From: Achromobacter sp. ASV32
Lineage (GTDB): Bacteria > Pseudomonadota > Gammaproteobacteria > Burkholderiales > Burkholderiaceae_B
NCBI RefSeq assembly: GCF_016428805.1
Contig: NZ_JAELTJ010000047.1
Coordinates: 1-39,839 of the forward strand
Direction of reading: 5' to 3'
DNA: 39,839 nt
In this document: positions 27,501 through 35,599 of the stretch, piece by piece
Layout of the letters: every line of letters begins with the position of its first letter
Position numbering within the stretch: position 1 is the first letter of the stretch
Program-made: the position numbers and the translations under genes
The notes under the pieces: model-generated
Seen by the model: only the letters and a program-made list of their open reading frames with translations
Databases searched by the model: none
Told to the model about the DNA's origin: nothing

Positions 27501-27805
27501 GCGCGCTGCTCGAATCCATGCTGGTTCAGGCCAGCCTGTCGATCGTCTGGACCCTGATCGCCCTGGGCCTGATGATTGGCGGCCACCTGCGCGAGCGCCG
27601 GACCATCTGGCTCGCGGGCGCGACGCTGATCGCCGTGGTCGTCGCCAAATTGATCTTCGTGGAATTGAGCAACAGCGGCGGCCTGGCGCGGATCGTGTCG
27701 TTCATCGGCGTAGGCGCATTGCTGCTGGTGGTCGGCTACTTCGCCCCGCTTCCCCCAAAGCGCGCAGGCACGGCGTCCGGGGCTGACGCGCGAGGCGTCT
27801 CGTGA
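24530..27805 (+). CDS. Large DUF2339 polytopic membrane protein
   Basis: This 1091-residue protein has an N-terminal hydrophobic segment (IFMLVGMGIGAGLIDS), a second one at about residues 40-55, a short coiled region (LKRALAAVAAIEQRVTRL), and a Pro/Ala-rich linker to about residue 155. The conserved DUF2339 core then begins (ARDWLLGGNSVLRVGAVLLFFGLAFLLRYA) and runs through more than twenty membrane segments to the C-terminus. DUF2339 proteins are inner-membrane proteins of unknown function. The first codon is uncertain: TTG at 24530 has AAAGG eight bases upstream, and an ATG lies at 24536. It stands 18 bp after the oxidoreductase and may be read from the same transcript. Confidence 0.85.
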   Translation: MDMLSRRPQGYSGKPRVQWIFMLVGMGIGAGLIDSVEATLAGGLLGLIVGQAFVLRRLNALAVRQDIELKRALAAVAAIEQRVTRLDGGGNTPAATTTAAEPVLAQPAAVHPEPATTQIYERAPSRAVLPQGPAQSAPAAAPASQPTPAETRTPRAQPRGPSLAEQAFVRARDWLLGGNSVLRVGAVLLFFGLAFLLRYATEGMVVPIELRYAGVAAAALVLLGLGWWLRSRNAQYALILQGTGIAVLYLTVFAAMRLHPLLGPATAFGLLVAVTVFSATLAVTQDAFPLACAAALGGFAAPVLTSTGDGSHIALFSYFAILNAGILAIAWFKAWRPLNLIGFAGTFSIGLTWGLSTYTPQLLWSTEPFLILFFAMYLAIGLLFARRKLREMPDGPVDGSRQARSHWAAHKNDYVDGTLLFGPPLVGFGLQVALVQHIAYATAFSALVLGGLYMGLARFLNVGRGALLSQACLVLGLVFASLSIPLALDANWTAAAWAVEGAGIYWLGLRQPRPMARAFALLLQFGSALAFLSELQTGSHSLLDGSPLGALMLGAALLCSFNLLRNTPAAQTRAWEKSGLPVLASAGLTFLYLLAPLFFSHQGTAVSWALAGLATLLVGLRLPSSTFLLAAFAVQGLGGLLFLLQQLGLVGHSADMFLALGPAPAGPRPLVNSQFWTPLTLGLAAMAGAWRLHAAAQTRSIPPLHLPRLSISLLAWGAAWWSLAWITEVLRFAPVDLSAVLLLGAAALSVALWTFLAKRLDWPALGVLCCALMPAAALVLFFSWTPRYHPAAHFGWLAWAALFAVHVISLRRLAPMLPARVASLAHVLGCWLLIGILTLELRYGLLMLAVPHSAWHWLGWALLPSLYLVLMAMPRAWPWPVSAYAREYRLLAALPLAVLVLGWFWLANIASAGDAAPLPYVPVLNPLDIGLLFALFGVVQWSRSALGQVAMHRNHTSISGEAIAGVSLLAFFTAVVMRSAHHWAGLPYELSALLESMLVQASLSIVWTLIALGLMIGGHLRERRTIWLAGATLIAVVVAKLIFVELSNSGGLARIVSFIGVGALLLVVGYFAPLPPKRAGTASGADARGVS

Positions 27806-27845
27806 ACGCGGCATCATGAACCCTTGCCGAACGGGAATGCCCACC

Positions 27846-28319
27846 ATGACATTGGCCCGCCGTCTGCCTGCGCTGGCCATCGCGCTCGCCGCCTGGCCTG
27901 CCTTTGCCACCGGACAAGCGGCGCCTGATCTGCCGCCGCCCACCCGCCAGACGTCGCCGCGCGATTCCAGCGACACGCCGGTTGCGCCACAGGCCCCCAT
28001 CCGCATCCTCGCGCCATCCACGGCCTGCGACACTCCCACCGTCAGGCGGGGCGGCCAGGTCGATGACATCTATTGGACCAACGGCCCTGACAATGCACGC
28101 GTTACCGCCGACGAGGTCGATCACTACGTCGACTTGAATCTTGTCGTCAAAACGACGGGCTATCGACCCGGAGACTGCATCGAAGCCACGATTCAAGCCG
28201 ACGACGGCGAAGACGTGGCGACCGATGTCCGGCAGATCGTACTGCGCGGCCGAGTCAACGAAATCGGCTATGTCTATTTCCAGGCGCCACTGCGGCGCCA
28301 CACGATGATCCTGAGATAG
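27846..28319 (+). CDS. Exported protein of unknown function
   Basis: The 157-residue protein starts MTLARRLPALAIALAAWPAFA, a clear signal peptide with likely cleavage after AFA. A Pro-rich stretch follows, then a compact domain of about 100 residues with two cysteines (STACDTP and GDCIEAT). I recognise no family. It follows the DUF2339 gene by 40 bp, so the two may be co-transcribed. Alternative in-frame starts at 27816 and 27837 would only lengthen the region before the signal peptide. Confidence 0.6.
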   Translation: MTLARRLPALAIALAAWPAFATGQAAPDLPPPTRQTSPRDSSDTPVAPQAPIRILAPSTACDTPTVRRGGQVDDIYWTNGPDNARVTADEVDHYVDLNLVVKTTGYRPGDCIEATIQADDGEDVATDVRQIVLRGRVNEIGYVYFQAPLRRHTMILR

Positions 28320-28378
28320 CGGCACGACGCAAGTTCCCGCGCCTTCGGCGTTGTCCTGCCCTGCCTCGGGGCGAGCCC

Positions 28379-29611
28379 TCAGGGCTTGCCGAGCCTGGGC
28401 GCTTCTTCCATCATCGAATCAACCAGAAGCCGTTGCACGAAGTTCGCGTGCATCATGGCGCCGATCTCGCGCCAGTCCGAAGTCTTCGTCCTGACCGCCA
28501 GCGAATAGCCGATCACCGTCTCCGGCTTGCCATGCAACGCCACCAGGTGCGATTGCGTGGCAAGGTCAGGCTCCAGCGGGTTATCCGACGAGACATCGTC
28601 GACAAACAGGGCATCCAGCCCGGCGACGTTCTCGAACCCGATCACATGCGTTGCCGAAACCCTCTGGCGATGGGTGTAGCCGTTGTTGCGGCGAGTGCGA
28701 TCCAGCAACAGCTTCGACACCCTGTCCGCGCCGTCGCGTAACCGTTCCGGCGTCATCGTTGCGCCCGGTTCGATGCCCATGCCGAAGACAGAGACATACG
28801 GGGGCCTGCCGATACTCGCCTGGTCCTGGAACATCTGCGAAGCAAACACCCCCGGTTCGTCGAAGGCGCCGATCGACTGCCAGTTCGGTGGCAGCAGAAA
28901 ATGCAGGTCCTTGCCCGACGGCAGCCGTACGGTGTGCCTGACCATGCCCGCCATCAGCGGATCCGACGCCATCGGATGCTGAAAGGTCAGCGACCGCATC
29001 ATCTGCCGCAGCTGGGGCATCAGTACATCCGCCTCGGCCGGATTCATATCGGCGCGCACGACCAGCAGCTTCAGGCCCCGCCGCCACACGCCGATCAGGC
29101 TGCGGGACGGCGCGGCCGACTTGAGATGCTCGTCGCGGGAAACCACCGTCGTGACATTGGCGCTGATGACATTGCCGGCGCCGTCCTCGATGGCCTCTTC
29201 CTCGTCCTCGCCATTGCCAAATCCCTTGGCCATCAAGCGGGCGTAATCCATTGGCAGCGCGGCGCGCGTGGGCACCACGTCGGCGACGTACAGGGTGATG
29301 CGCAGCCTGCCGGGCTGCTGCGCGCCCTGCCCGATCATCAAGCGCGTGAAATCGGCGACCAGGCCCGATTCCTCCAGGCCCTTCATCACCGAGCCGTCCT
29401 TCGTCCACGACAGCCCCTCTGGCGTTTCCAGGCGGAAGGCCAGGTCGGGTAGCTGCGCAATATCGACAGTCAGCTCACGCGTGGCCGCATCGGCCGCCTG
29501 GCCTGCCCCCTGTGCCTGGGGCGCGGCGTATGCCGCCTGCCCGCACAATAAAAAGCCCGCCATCGCGACGGGCAACAGGCTTGCGCGGGTTCGCTGGACC
29601 AGTGTCATCAT
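28379..29611 (-). CDS. Exported protein of unknown function, 410 residues
   Basis: The protein begins with a signal peptide (SLLPVAMAGFLLCGQAAYA, cleavage after AYA near residue 29). The mature part contains an acidic patch (GEDEEEAIEDGAG near 135) and a C-terminal domain with FMGIEPGATMTPERL-like features, but no motif I can assign. It is convergent with the exported protein at 27846 and lies immediately left of the tRNA-Pro island boundary. The first codon may be at 29611 or the next ATG at 29608. It looks like a complete, expressed core-genome protein of normal GC content. Confidence 0.7.
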   Translation of the reverse strand: MMTLVQRTRASLLPVAMAGFLLCGQAAYAAPQAQGAGQAADAATRELTVDIAQLPDLAFRLETPEGLSWTKDGSVMKGLEESGLVADFTRLMIGQGAQQPGRLRITLYVADVVPTRAALPMDYARLMAKGFGNGEDEEEAIEDGAGNVISANVTTVVSRDEHLKSAAPSRSLIGVWRRGLKLLVVRADMNPAEADVLMPQLRQMMRSLTFQHPMASDPLMAGMVRHTVRLPSGKDLHFLLPPNWQSIGAFDEPGVFASQMFQDQASIGRPPYVSVFGMGIEPGATMTPERLRDGADRVSKLLLDRTRRNNGYTHRQRVSATHVIGFENVAGLDALFVDDVSSDNPLEPDLATQSHLVALHGKPETVIGYSLAVRTKTSDWREIGAMMHANFVQRLLVDSMMEEAPRLGKP

Positions 29612-29760
29612 GGATCTGGAAGGCAGGCAGATGAGAAGGCTTGAATTTTATCCAGTCCCCTTCGGCCACACCCTGCCGAACGTAACGGGTCGAAACCAGA
29701 GTCAGCCCTGCGCGCCGCCCTGGCTGCAAACCCCTGGCGCACAAGCCCCGCAAACGCAAA

Positions 29761-29791
29761 AAAGCCGGCCCGCTTGCGCGATACCGGCTTT
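29761..29791 (-). terminator. Intrinsic terminator after tRNA-Pro (copy 1)
   Basis: AAAGCCGG (29761-29768) and CCGGCTTT (29784-29791) form an eight-base stem. On the minus strand the stem is followed by a run of T residues, the form of a Rho-independent terminator for the leftward tRNA transcript. It would also end transcription of the whole O-antigen operon upstream. Confidence 0.8.
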
Positions 29792-29837
29792 CAGCTGAAA
29801 GTGTCGGGAAACACTTTCAAGAATTCGACCACATCAA

Positions 29838-29915
<78 letters not shown>

Positions 29916-29933
29916 AGTCTTGCTACACACTCG

Positions 29934-32453
29934 TTAGTCTTGCCCAGTGAGCGCTCGAAGACGAGGAGACAGCCGCTTGCGGATACCCGTCGGAACCAAA
30001 TGCCAAACGCGTATCAACATGCGGACCCAACGCGGCCTGGCTCCCTCAGTCAATATTGACTTGCTGGGCATTCTGGAAGCAATCACCGAAACCGCAGCAG
30101 GCCTGCCCAACGGATGCAAACCACTCCAAAGCCCCTTGCCCAACAATGGCAACGCGGGAGAGAGAGTGTTGTCATCCTTCAAAGTGAACAACGCCGCGAA
30201 CAGGGGCGGAGCACGACGCACTCGGTAAATCCGCGATTCGATATCCCGGTCAATTCCTTCGACGAAGGTCCGGTAGGAATAGCGCTGCGATGCCACCACG
30301 TCGTCATAGGCCCGTTGCGTCAATGCGGTCACATAATCATCGTCGGCAAGCTTCGCCAATACCTCATCGACATTGGAAAAGTCCTTACGCAACGGAATAT
30401 AGTGCTTATCGGCTTGAATAACTCCGGAATACTGACCGTCGAACAAAATTAGCGCGGTGCGTAGCCTGATTGCCTCAAAAATCTCGGCCGGCACGTAATT
30501 CATAGGAACCAAGCCTTCGCGTGAAGCGAAGAGCCGGCTCGAGATTTCCTTGAACGCAATATTCGGATTGTCCGCCCTGAGAGTCTCGACTTCTTTCGCC
30601 AACCCACCGTCGAAATCAAAGACACTGGCACCATTCTCCACACCCAAAATGGACCGAGCAGCTCCCAGAAACGCGTACCAGGCATCGCCGCGAATTGGCT
30701 TGCGACCTTCCACCTCAATATCCACTGGCAGACCGCGCACTCTGGATATGACCTTCATCTCCGCACCGATTCGATACTTTTCGTGCCCCAAAGCGCCCGC
30801 AAGAGCACTGATGGAAGTTCCTCGGTAAGCGATCCACACCTTGCGCTGATTCAGCGGCTTGCTTTTTACATCGAGCGAAGAACTCTCCGGCACATAACCC
30901 GCCAACGTAGACCGAAATTCGGTAGACGGAAATTGGGAGGGTGGATATACCGCAGCCACACTTTCTGGGGGCACGCACGTGTAGACAAGACCAAAACAGA
31001 TACGCTGCATCCAATTGCGCGCAACGTCAGCCCCCTCAAATTCATTCTGAATAAAGAGGACCTTCAATCCGGAAAATCTGCTTAGCGCCCGAGCCACTCC
31101 TTCATCGAAATGATTCGCAGCAGAAAGCTTGATTGAATAGTGTACGGCAACGGCATCGAACACCGACAGATCGAGTAGCTGATCGTTTTGTTCGGCATCA
31201 GCCCAAAACTCCGACGTCGCCGGAATATAAGTAATTTCGTGCCTGGAATACTTATCAAAAGCACTAAGATGCTCTACGGCGACACTAGATTGGATTGCGT
31301 CTACGCTGTCGTACAACAGACAAATACGCAGCTTTTTGGGCGCCTGCAGCGCAGCAGCGCTAGCCGTCAATAAATGCTGTGACGCGTGAGCGAAGCGAGT
31401 TTCATAGGAGTGTTCTTGAGCGGCAGCCCTACGCCTTTGGATCAACGAATCAACCGACCTCGCCTCTCGCGCTGCTCTGATGGCATTTCCAAACTCCTCG
31501 CCAGACGACGCAATCGAGAACAATTGCGAGTCAAGATTCAGGCCGTCAATGGCAACGGACACCACCGGAAGACCACAAGCGAGATATTCATAAGCAACGC
31601 GTTGGAACGAATTACTCGCCCCTTCGCTGTGCACAGCCGGAATAATTCCGACAGTCGCCTCATGCATATGCGCTGCCACCTGCTCAGGAGCCTCCTCACC
31701 CAGATAAACGACATTGGGTTGCTGCAGCAGCGCACTCCATGCAGCGTTTGCTTTAACGTTGCCGCAAAAACGGAATTCCCAGTCAGGCATACGCTGGGCG
31801 ATGTCCAGCAACAGAACGTAGTCAACCTGTTGGTCGATACTTCCGCTGAATAAAGCGACAGGCCGATGCCCCGCGACCGATTCGGGCGGTTTCCCGCTTA
31901 CTGCCAGAAAAGGTGCCAGATTGAAGCCGTCTTCCACCACAGCATAGGCGGCTTTGAACTGCCCGGACGCGACATAGCTGTCGCCAATGGCCGCACGGCC
32001 GGCAATCATGAAATCGACGCGCTGCACCAGAGCCTGCAGCGCGTCAGGCAGCGCTTCCGAAACGGGATCCCAGGCTGTTACGCGAGAAGGGCTAGTTTCC
32101 GGGGCATGGTAAGCACGAAAGGCGTGGGGCAAGCCATCTATCAGCGGTTGACAGCCCTTGGCGTAATAGAACCAACAAAGAGGCCTCTTCACCCCGCGCT
32201 GGCTCAACAGCTTTCTAATCTGCTCAATTTCAACGTCCGATATGGCGCTACTCACCCGCAAGAGGTCGATATGCTCGACGCCACTGGGTTCGATGAAAAT
32301 GGAATCCCGCGTTCCATAATCGCGCTGCAAAAACAGCACGGGAATCTCCCGCGCAAATCGTATGGCATATTCACAATCGATGCCACGCGGTCCATTTTTC
32401 CAATCGGATCCCGCCAGTATGATGACACCATCAAACTGTTCTGAAAGATGCAT
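29934..32453 (-). CDS. Two-domain glycosyltransferase-like protein of the O-antigen cluster
   Basis: The 839-residue protein appears to contain two glycosyltransferase-B-type halves. The first (to about residue 375) begins MHLSEQFDGVIILAGSDW and includes the nucleotide-sugar pattern EGASNSFQRVAYEYLACGLPVVSV typical of GT4-like enzymes. The second half starts at about KKLRICLLYDSVDA and ends with a basic tail. It has a GVENGASVFDFDG-type segment but fewer canonical motifs. It should act in the cytoplasm, adding sugars to the undecaprenyl-linked O-chain. I chose the ATG at 32453, four bases after the methyltransferase stop; a longer frame would run inside that gene. tRNA-Pro follows closely. 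Confidence 0.7.
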   Translation of the reverse strand: MHLSEQFDGVIILAGSDWKNGPRGIDCEYAIRFAREIPVLFLQRDYGTRDSIFIEPSGVEHIDLLRVSSAISDVEIEQIRKLLSQRGVKRPLCWFYYAKGCQPLIDGLPHAFRAYHAPETSPSRVTAWDPVSEALPDALQALVQRVDFMIAGRAAIGDSYVASGQFKAAYAVVEDGFNLAPFLAVSGKPPESVAGHRPVALFSGSIDQQVDYVLLLDIAQRMPDWEFRFCGNVKANAAWSALLQQPNVVYLGEEAPEQVAAHMHEATVGIIPAVHSEGASNSFQRVAYEYLACGLPVVSVAIDGLNLDSQLFSIASSGEEFGNAIRAAREARSVDSLIQRRRAAAQEHSYETRFAHASQHLLTASAAALQAPKKLRICLLYDSVDAIQSSVAVEHLSAFDKYSRHEITYIPATSEFWADAEQNDQLLDLSVFDAVAVHYSIKLSAANHFDEGVARALSRFSGLKVLFIQNEFEGADVARNWMQRICFGLVYTCVPPESVAAVYPPSQFPSTEFRSTLAGYVPESSSLDVKSKPLNQRKVWIAYRGTSISALAGALGHEKYRIGAEMKVISRVRGLPVDIEVEGRKPIRGDAWYAFLGAARSILGVENGASVFDFDGGLAKEVETLRADNPNIAFKEISSRLFASREGLVPMNYVPAEIFEAIRLRTALILFDGQYSGVIQADKHYIPLRKDFSNVDEVLAKLADDDYVTALTQRAYDDVVASQRYSYRTFVEGIDRDIESRIYRVRRAPPLFAALFTLKDDNTLSPALPLLGKGLWSGLHPLGRPAAVSVIASRMPSKSILTEGARPRWVRMLIRVWHLVPTGIRKRLSPRLRALTGQD

Positions 32454-32457
32454 GATG

Positions 32458-33360
32458 TCAGGCCGGCTTTTTGAAAACAACATTGACTTCAAGACCGTCA
32501 AGCAATTCAGGAACTATCTCGTTATAAATAACGGGATTATCATTTTTAAGCGCAGCCAGCCAATTTCTGAATTCTTCGTTCGAAACCTCAACGACCTTTC
32601 GCAAAAGCCAAAGCGGATGATCAGGTCCGGTCGCGTCTTTTGCAGCTGCCGCAACACGCGAATTCAGCGGCAGCAGCCGCACCTTCAACAAGGTGTCTTT
32701 GAGATATGGGGCAACGAACGAATGCTCCACATAATCCATTCCATGAACCTTGCCGAACAGGATGCGCAAGGTCGCGACATCGAAGGAGCGCAGATGAATG
32801 AATTCATATGGCAGGTCTTCGTTAAGGTAGGCCTCCATGTCATCCAGGTAGGGCACGCGAATCACCAACGTGCCTCCCGGGCGCAGCACACGCAATAGTT
32901 CCGTACAGCACTTTTCCAGATCGATCACGTGCTCAAGCACATCGCAGGCCATGACGGCATCAAAAGATCCGTCATCGAAAGGCATATCTTCAATGCGCGA
33001 GAAAGCAACGGTAAAGTTATTCGACCGTGCCCGCTTCAGGTAATCGAACGTAATGTCGATGCCATATCGGTCATATTGCGTCATCGGCCCCAGGACACGT
33101 CCCAAGCCCACGCCTGCATCCAGAACCCGTGCCCCATCCGCAACATGCTTTTCCAGCAACTTTCGGGTGGACTCTTCGAGCAGCTTCCATAATTCTTGCT
33201 CGATAAACGGATTCTCGTTGCCGGGAAGCATTGCAGCAACGTGATCGGCAGCAATTTTTGCGTAGTTTTCTATGTAGCGGTCAGGCTTGGAGAAAACAGG
33301 AATTCCGTCAACGACCTCGAGAGGCTCTCGAATAAAGGAGGGGGGCGTGGAAGTAGTCAT
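32458..33360 (-). CDS. SAM-dependent class I methyltransferase of the O-antigen cluster
   Basis: The 300-residue protein has SAM motif I (VLDAGVGLGRVLG, residues 79-91), an acidic residue at the end of strand 2 (YGIDITFDYLKRA), and the MPFDDGSFDAVMACDVLEHV segment (127-146) of the Methyltransf_11/25 group. It would transfer a methyl group to a sugar or to the growing glycan end. The ATG at 33360 lies 14 bp after the wzt stop; an earlier start at 33390 would overlap wzt. Its place next to a Wzt with a C-terminal binding domain suggests it could make a non-reducing-end methyl cap, as in E. coli O8/O9 systems. That role is inference. Confidence 0.8.
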   Translation of the reverse strand: MTTSTPPSFIREPLEVVDGIPVFSKPDRYIENYAKIAADHVAAMLPGNENPFIEQELWKLLEESTRKLLEKHVADGARVLDAGVGLGRVLGPMTQYDRYGIDITFDYLKRARSNNFTVAFSRIEDMPFDDGSFDAVMACDVLEHVIDLEKCCTELLRVLRPGGTLVIRVPYLDDMEAYLNEDLPYEFIHLRSFDVATLRILFGKVHGMDYVEHSFVAPYLKDTLLKVRLLPLNSRVAAAAKDATGPDHPLWLLRKVVEVSNEEFRNWLAALKNDNPVIYNEIVPELLDGLEVNVVFKKPA

Positions 33361-33374
33361 TGCCGTTATACTTA

Positions 33375-34811
33375 TTAACCGAATTTCCATTCGGCAGTGT
33401 GAAAAAAACCAGACGCCACCGAACCGAGCGATTCCGGAATCTTAACATGGATGGCAAAACTCCGGCTGAGCAAATCGTAGCGGCTGCAGCTGTTTAGCAT
33501 TTCCAGCGGAGTATAAGGAAGAATGCTAATACCGACGGTATATTCGCCAGGCCCGATTTGGCACGGATTCAGCATTATCCTAATCCGGCGCTGTTCACCC
33601 GCCTTGATTTCAAAGCGATCCCCTGGACTGAATAAGCGGGTTACGCATGTTCCCAAGTGATCATTCAACGCAATGCCATAGCGGCAGTGGAAAATGCCAT
33701 CCTGCTCTGCGACCAGATCGATAACAAACTCAGCGGGACGCATGCTCATCATCGTATCGCTCAGCCCACGCTCGGTCATCAATGCGAAACCGATAACCTT
33801 CAGCCCTTTGTCCGAATCCCAACGCGATAATCCACCGGGGGCCTCGAAATGGAATGCTGCAGGCGGAGCACTGGGTAAACGCACATTCTCTGCATGAGGC
33901 AAAAAATGCGGTTCCTGGAGTAGCACCTCTGATGGCAATTCCATTGCCCGAGGCGGCAAATCGCCGATCTCTTCGGACTCTTCAATGGCAGCAGGCTTAA
34001 TCAGGGCCGGTAAACCCGAATCTTTAGGGTCGAGCTGAGCGATGGGGCCATGCAGGTATTCCTCGTATGCCTTTACCACCAAGAAGGCCTCTCCCCGCAT
34101 GCGTATCTGGCCTTTATCCATCCAGATAACTTCGTCGCAGAGCTCAAGAATCTGCTGCATAGAGTGCGACACCAGCAGCATAGTACATCCCGAATTGACC
34201 AGACGCTCTACTCGAATCTTGGATTTGGCGACAAAATACGCATCACCTGCCCCCAGCACTTCGTCGACAATCAATATGTCGGGACGAACCGCCGTTGCCG
34301 TGGCAAACATCAGACGGGCTTGCATGCCCAGAGAATAGGTCTTGAAGGGCTGATCCAGAAACTCCCCGAGCTCACAGAAATCTATGATTCCTTGAACTGC
34401 CTCCTCGTAATCGCGCCGGGCCAAACCATTATATTGCAGCGATGCTTCGACATTTTCACGGCCAGTATATTCAGGGTGAAAACCAAGACCAACGCTCATC
34501 AGGGCCTGCACAGTACCCTGAACGTCAACCTCGCCAATCGTCGGTTGAAAATTTCCGCAAATCAATTTGAGCAAGGTAGTCTTGCCCGCACCGTTTCTAC
34601 CAACGATACCAATGCGATGGCCACGAGGCACATCGAGATTCAAATCCCGCAAAGCAGCGAATTCTTTCGCTGGCGTGCGGGTCCTGAAGCCGAATCTCTG
34701 CAAACCTAAAACATCGATAAGCTGATCGCCCTGACTGCCATGCAGCCGGTAAATCTTCGAGACATTCTTCAGGCTGATTGCAAGCGGTTCAGGCGTAGTC
34801 GAAGAAGACAT
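33375..34811 (-). CDS. wzt: O-antigen ABC transporter ATP-binding subunit with C-terminal glycan-binding domain
   Basis: The 478-residue protein has Walker A GRNGAGKTT (71-79), the Wzt-type signature YSLGM (159-163) and Walker B ILIVDEVLGAGD (179-190). A linker rich in Pro/Glu leads to a C-terminal beta-rich domain from about residue 320, which resembles the Wzt C-domain that recognises the modified end of the O-polysaccharide before export. With Wzm it moves the finished, lipid-linked polymer across the inner membrane. The ATG at 34811 starts just inside the wzm 3' end (23-bp overlap), which suggests coupled translation. Confidence 0.92.
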   Translation of the reverse strand: MSSSTTPEPLAISLKNVSKIYRLHGSQGDQLIDVLGLQRFGFRTRTPAKEFAALRDLNLDVPRGHRIGIVGRNGAGKTTLLKLICGNFQPTIGEVDVQGTVQALMSVGLGFHPEYTGRENVEASLQYNGLARRDYEEAVQGIIDFCELGEFLDQPFKTYSLGMQARLMFATATAVRPDILIVDEVLGAGDAYFVAKSKIRVERLVNSGCTMLLVSHSMQQILELCDEVIWMDKGQIRMRGEAFLVVKAYEEYLHGPIAQLDPKDSGLPALIKPAAIEESEEIGDLPPRAMELPSEVLLQEPHFLPHAENVRLPSAPPAAFHFEAPGGLSRWDSDKGLKVIGFALMTERGLSDTMMSMRPAEFVIDLVAEQDGIFHCRYGIALNDHLGTCVTRLFSPGDRFEIKAGEQRRIRIMLNPCQIGPGEYTVGISILPYTPLEMLNSCSRYDLLSRSFAIHVKIPESLGSVASGFFHTAEWKFG

Positions 34812-35598
34812 ATTTTGCTCTTTGGAAAAGGCTGAAGCCTGCAAAAAAACTAACCAACGCCAGAATTACAGCACCGCCTGCATGGATTGGATCAGGCCAG
34901 GTGCCGTAACAGATCAGCGCCTGGAACGTCATGACGAAATACGACAGTGGATTCAGATACAGCACAGCCTTCAAGGCCTGTGGCACCATTTGAGGCGTAT
35001 AGGCGAACGGGCTTAGCACAAATAGCAACATCGTCACCAAACCTAGACCGTGCTGGATATCCCGCGCCACCAGGGAAAGCAGAGATAATAGCCAACCGAT
35101 TCCCATGGCCATCATCAAAAGGAGCACCCAAAACACCGGCACCAGCAATACAGCTTGCCAACTGGTATGGCCCAGTGCAAAGCCAGCGATGAGCGTAATG
35201 GTCAGACCAAAAACGCTGGTAATCTGCGCCGCGAGCGCTGCCCGCAAGGGGATCAGCTCTGCAGGAAAAACAGTATTAAGCAGCAGATTCTTGTGAGACG
35301 AAAGCGAAGCCGCGGCTGCGGCCATGGCCTCGTTGAATGCCATAAGCGGAACCAGGCCGGAAAATACCAAAATCACATACCCGGACTCAGTCAAACCAGC
35401 AGGTCGGATCTTAAATACGAAACTATAAAGGCCGGCGTAGATGCTCAGTTGCAGCAGCGGATAAAGCACGGCCCAAAGCGAGCCGAAAACGGAACCGATA
35501 TAGCGCTGGCGAATATCTTGCAGGACACCTTCCAGCAAACGTTCACGGTACCCCGCTAGTACCTTTAGCGATTTAAATACACCAAGCTTGGCATTCAT
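34789..35598 (-). CDS. wzm: O-antigen ABC transporter permease
   Basis: The 269-residue protein is an ABC-2-type polysaccharide exporter with six membrane segments. It has the N-terminal amphipathic lead-in (LEGVLQDIRQRYIGSVFGSLWAVLYPLLQ) and the ARDIQHGLGLVTMLLFVLSPFAYTP segment that defines Wzm proteins. It forms the inner-membrane channel for O-polysaccharide with Wzt. The ATG at 35598 has an AAGGGG site and sits one base after the stop of the upstream epimerase gene (TGAAATG). A longer frame to 35748 would run into that gene. Confidence 0.92.
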   Translation of the reverse strand: MNAKLGVFKSLKVLAGYRERLLEGVLQDIRQRYIGSVFGSLWAVLYPLLQLSIYAGLYSFVFKIRPAGLTESGYVILVFSGLVPLMAFNEAMAAAAASLSSHKNLLLNTVFPAELIPLRAALAAQITSVFGLTITLIAGFALGHTSWQAVLLVPVFWVLLLMMAMGIGWLLSLLSLVARDIQHGLGLVTMLLFVLSPFAYTPQMVPQALKAVLYLNPLSYFVMTFQALICYGTWPDPIHAGGAVILALVSFFAGFSLFQRAKYVFFDYA

Positions 35599-35599
35599 T

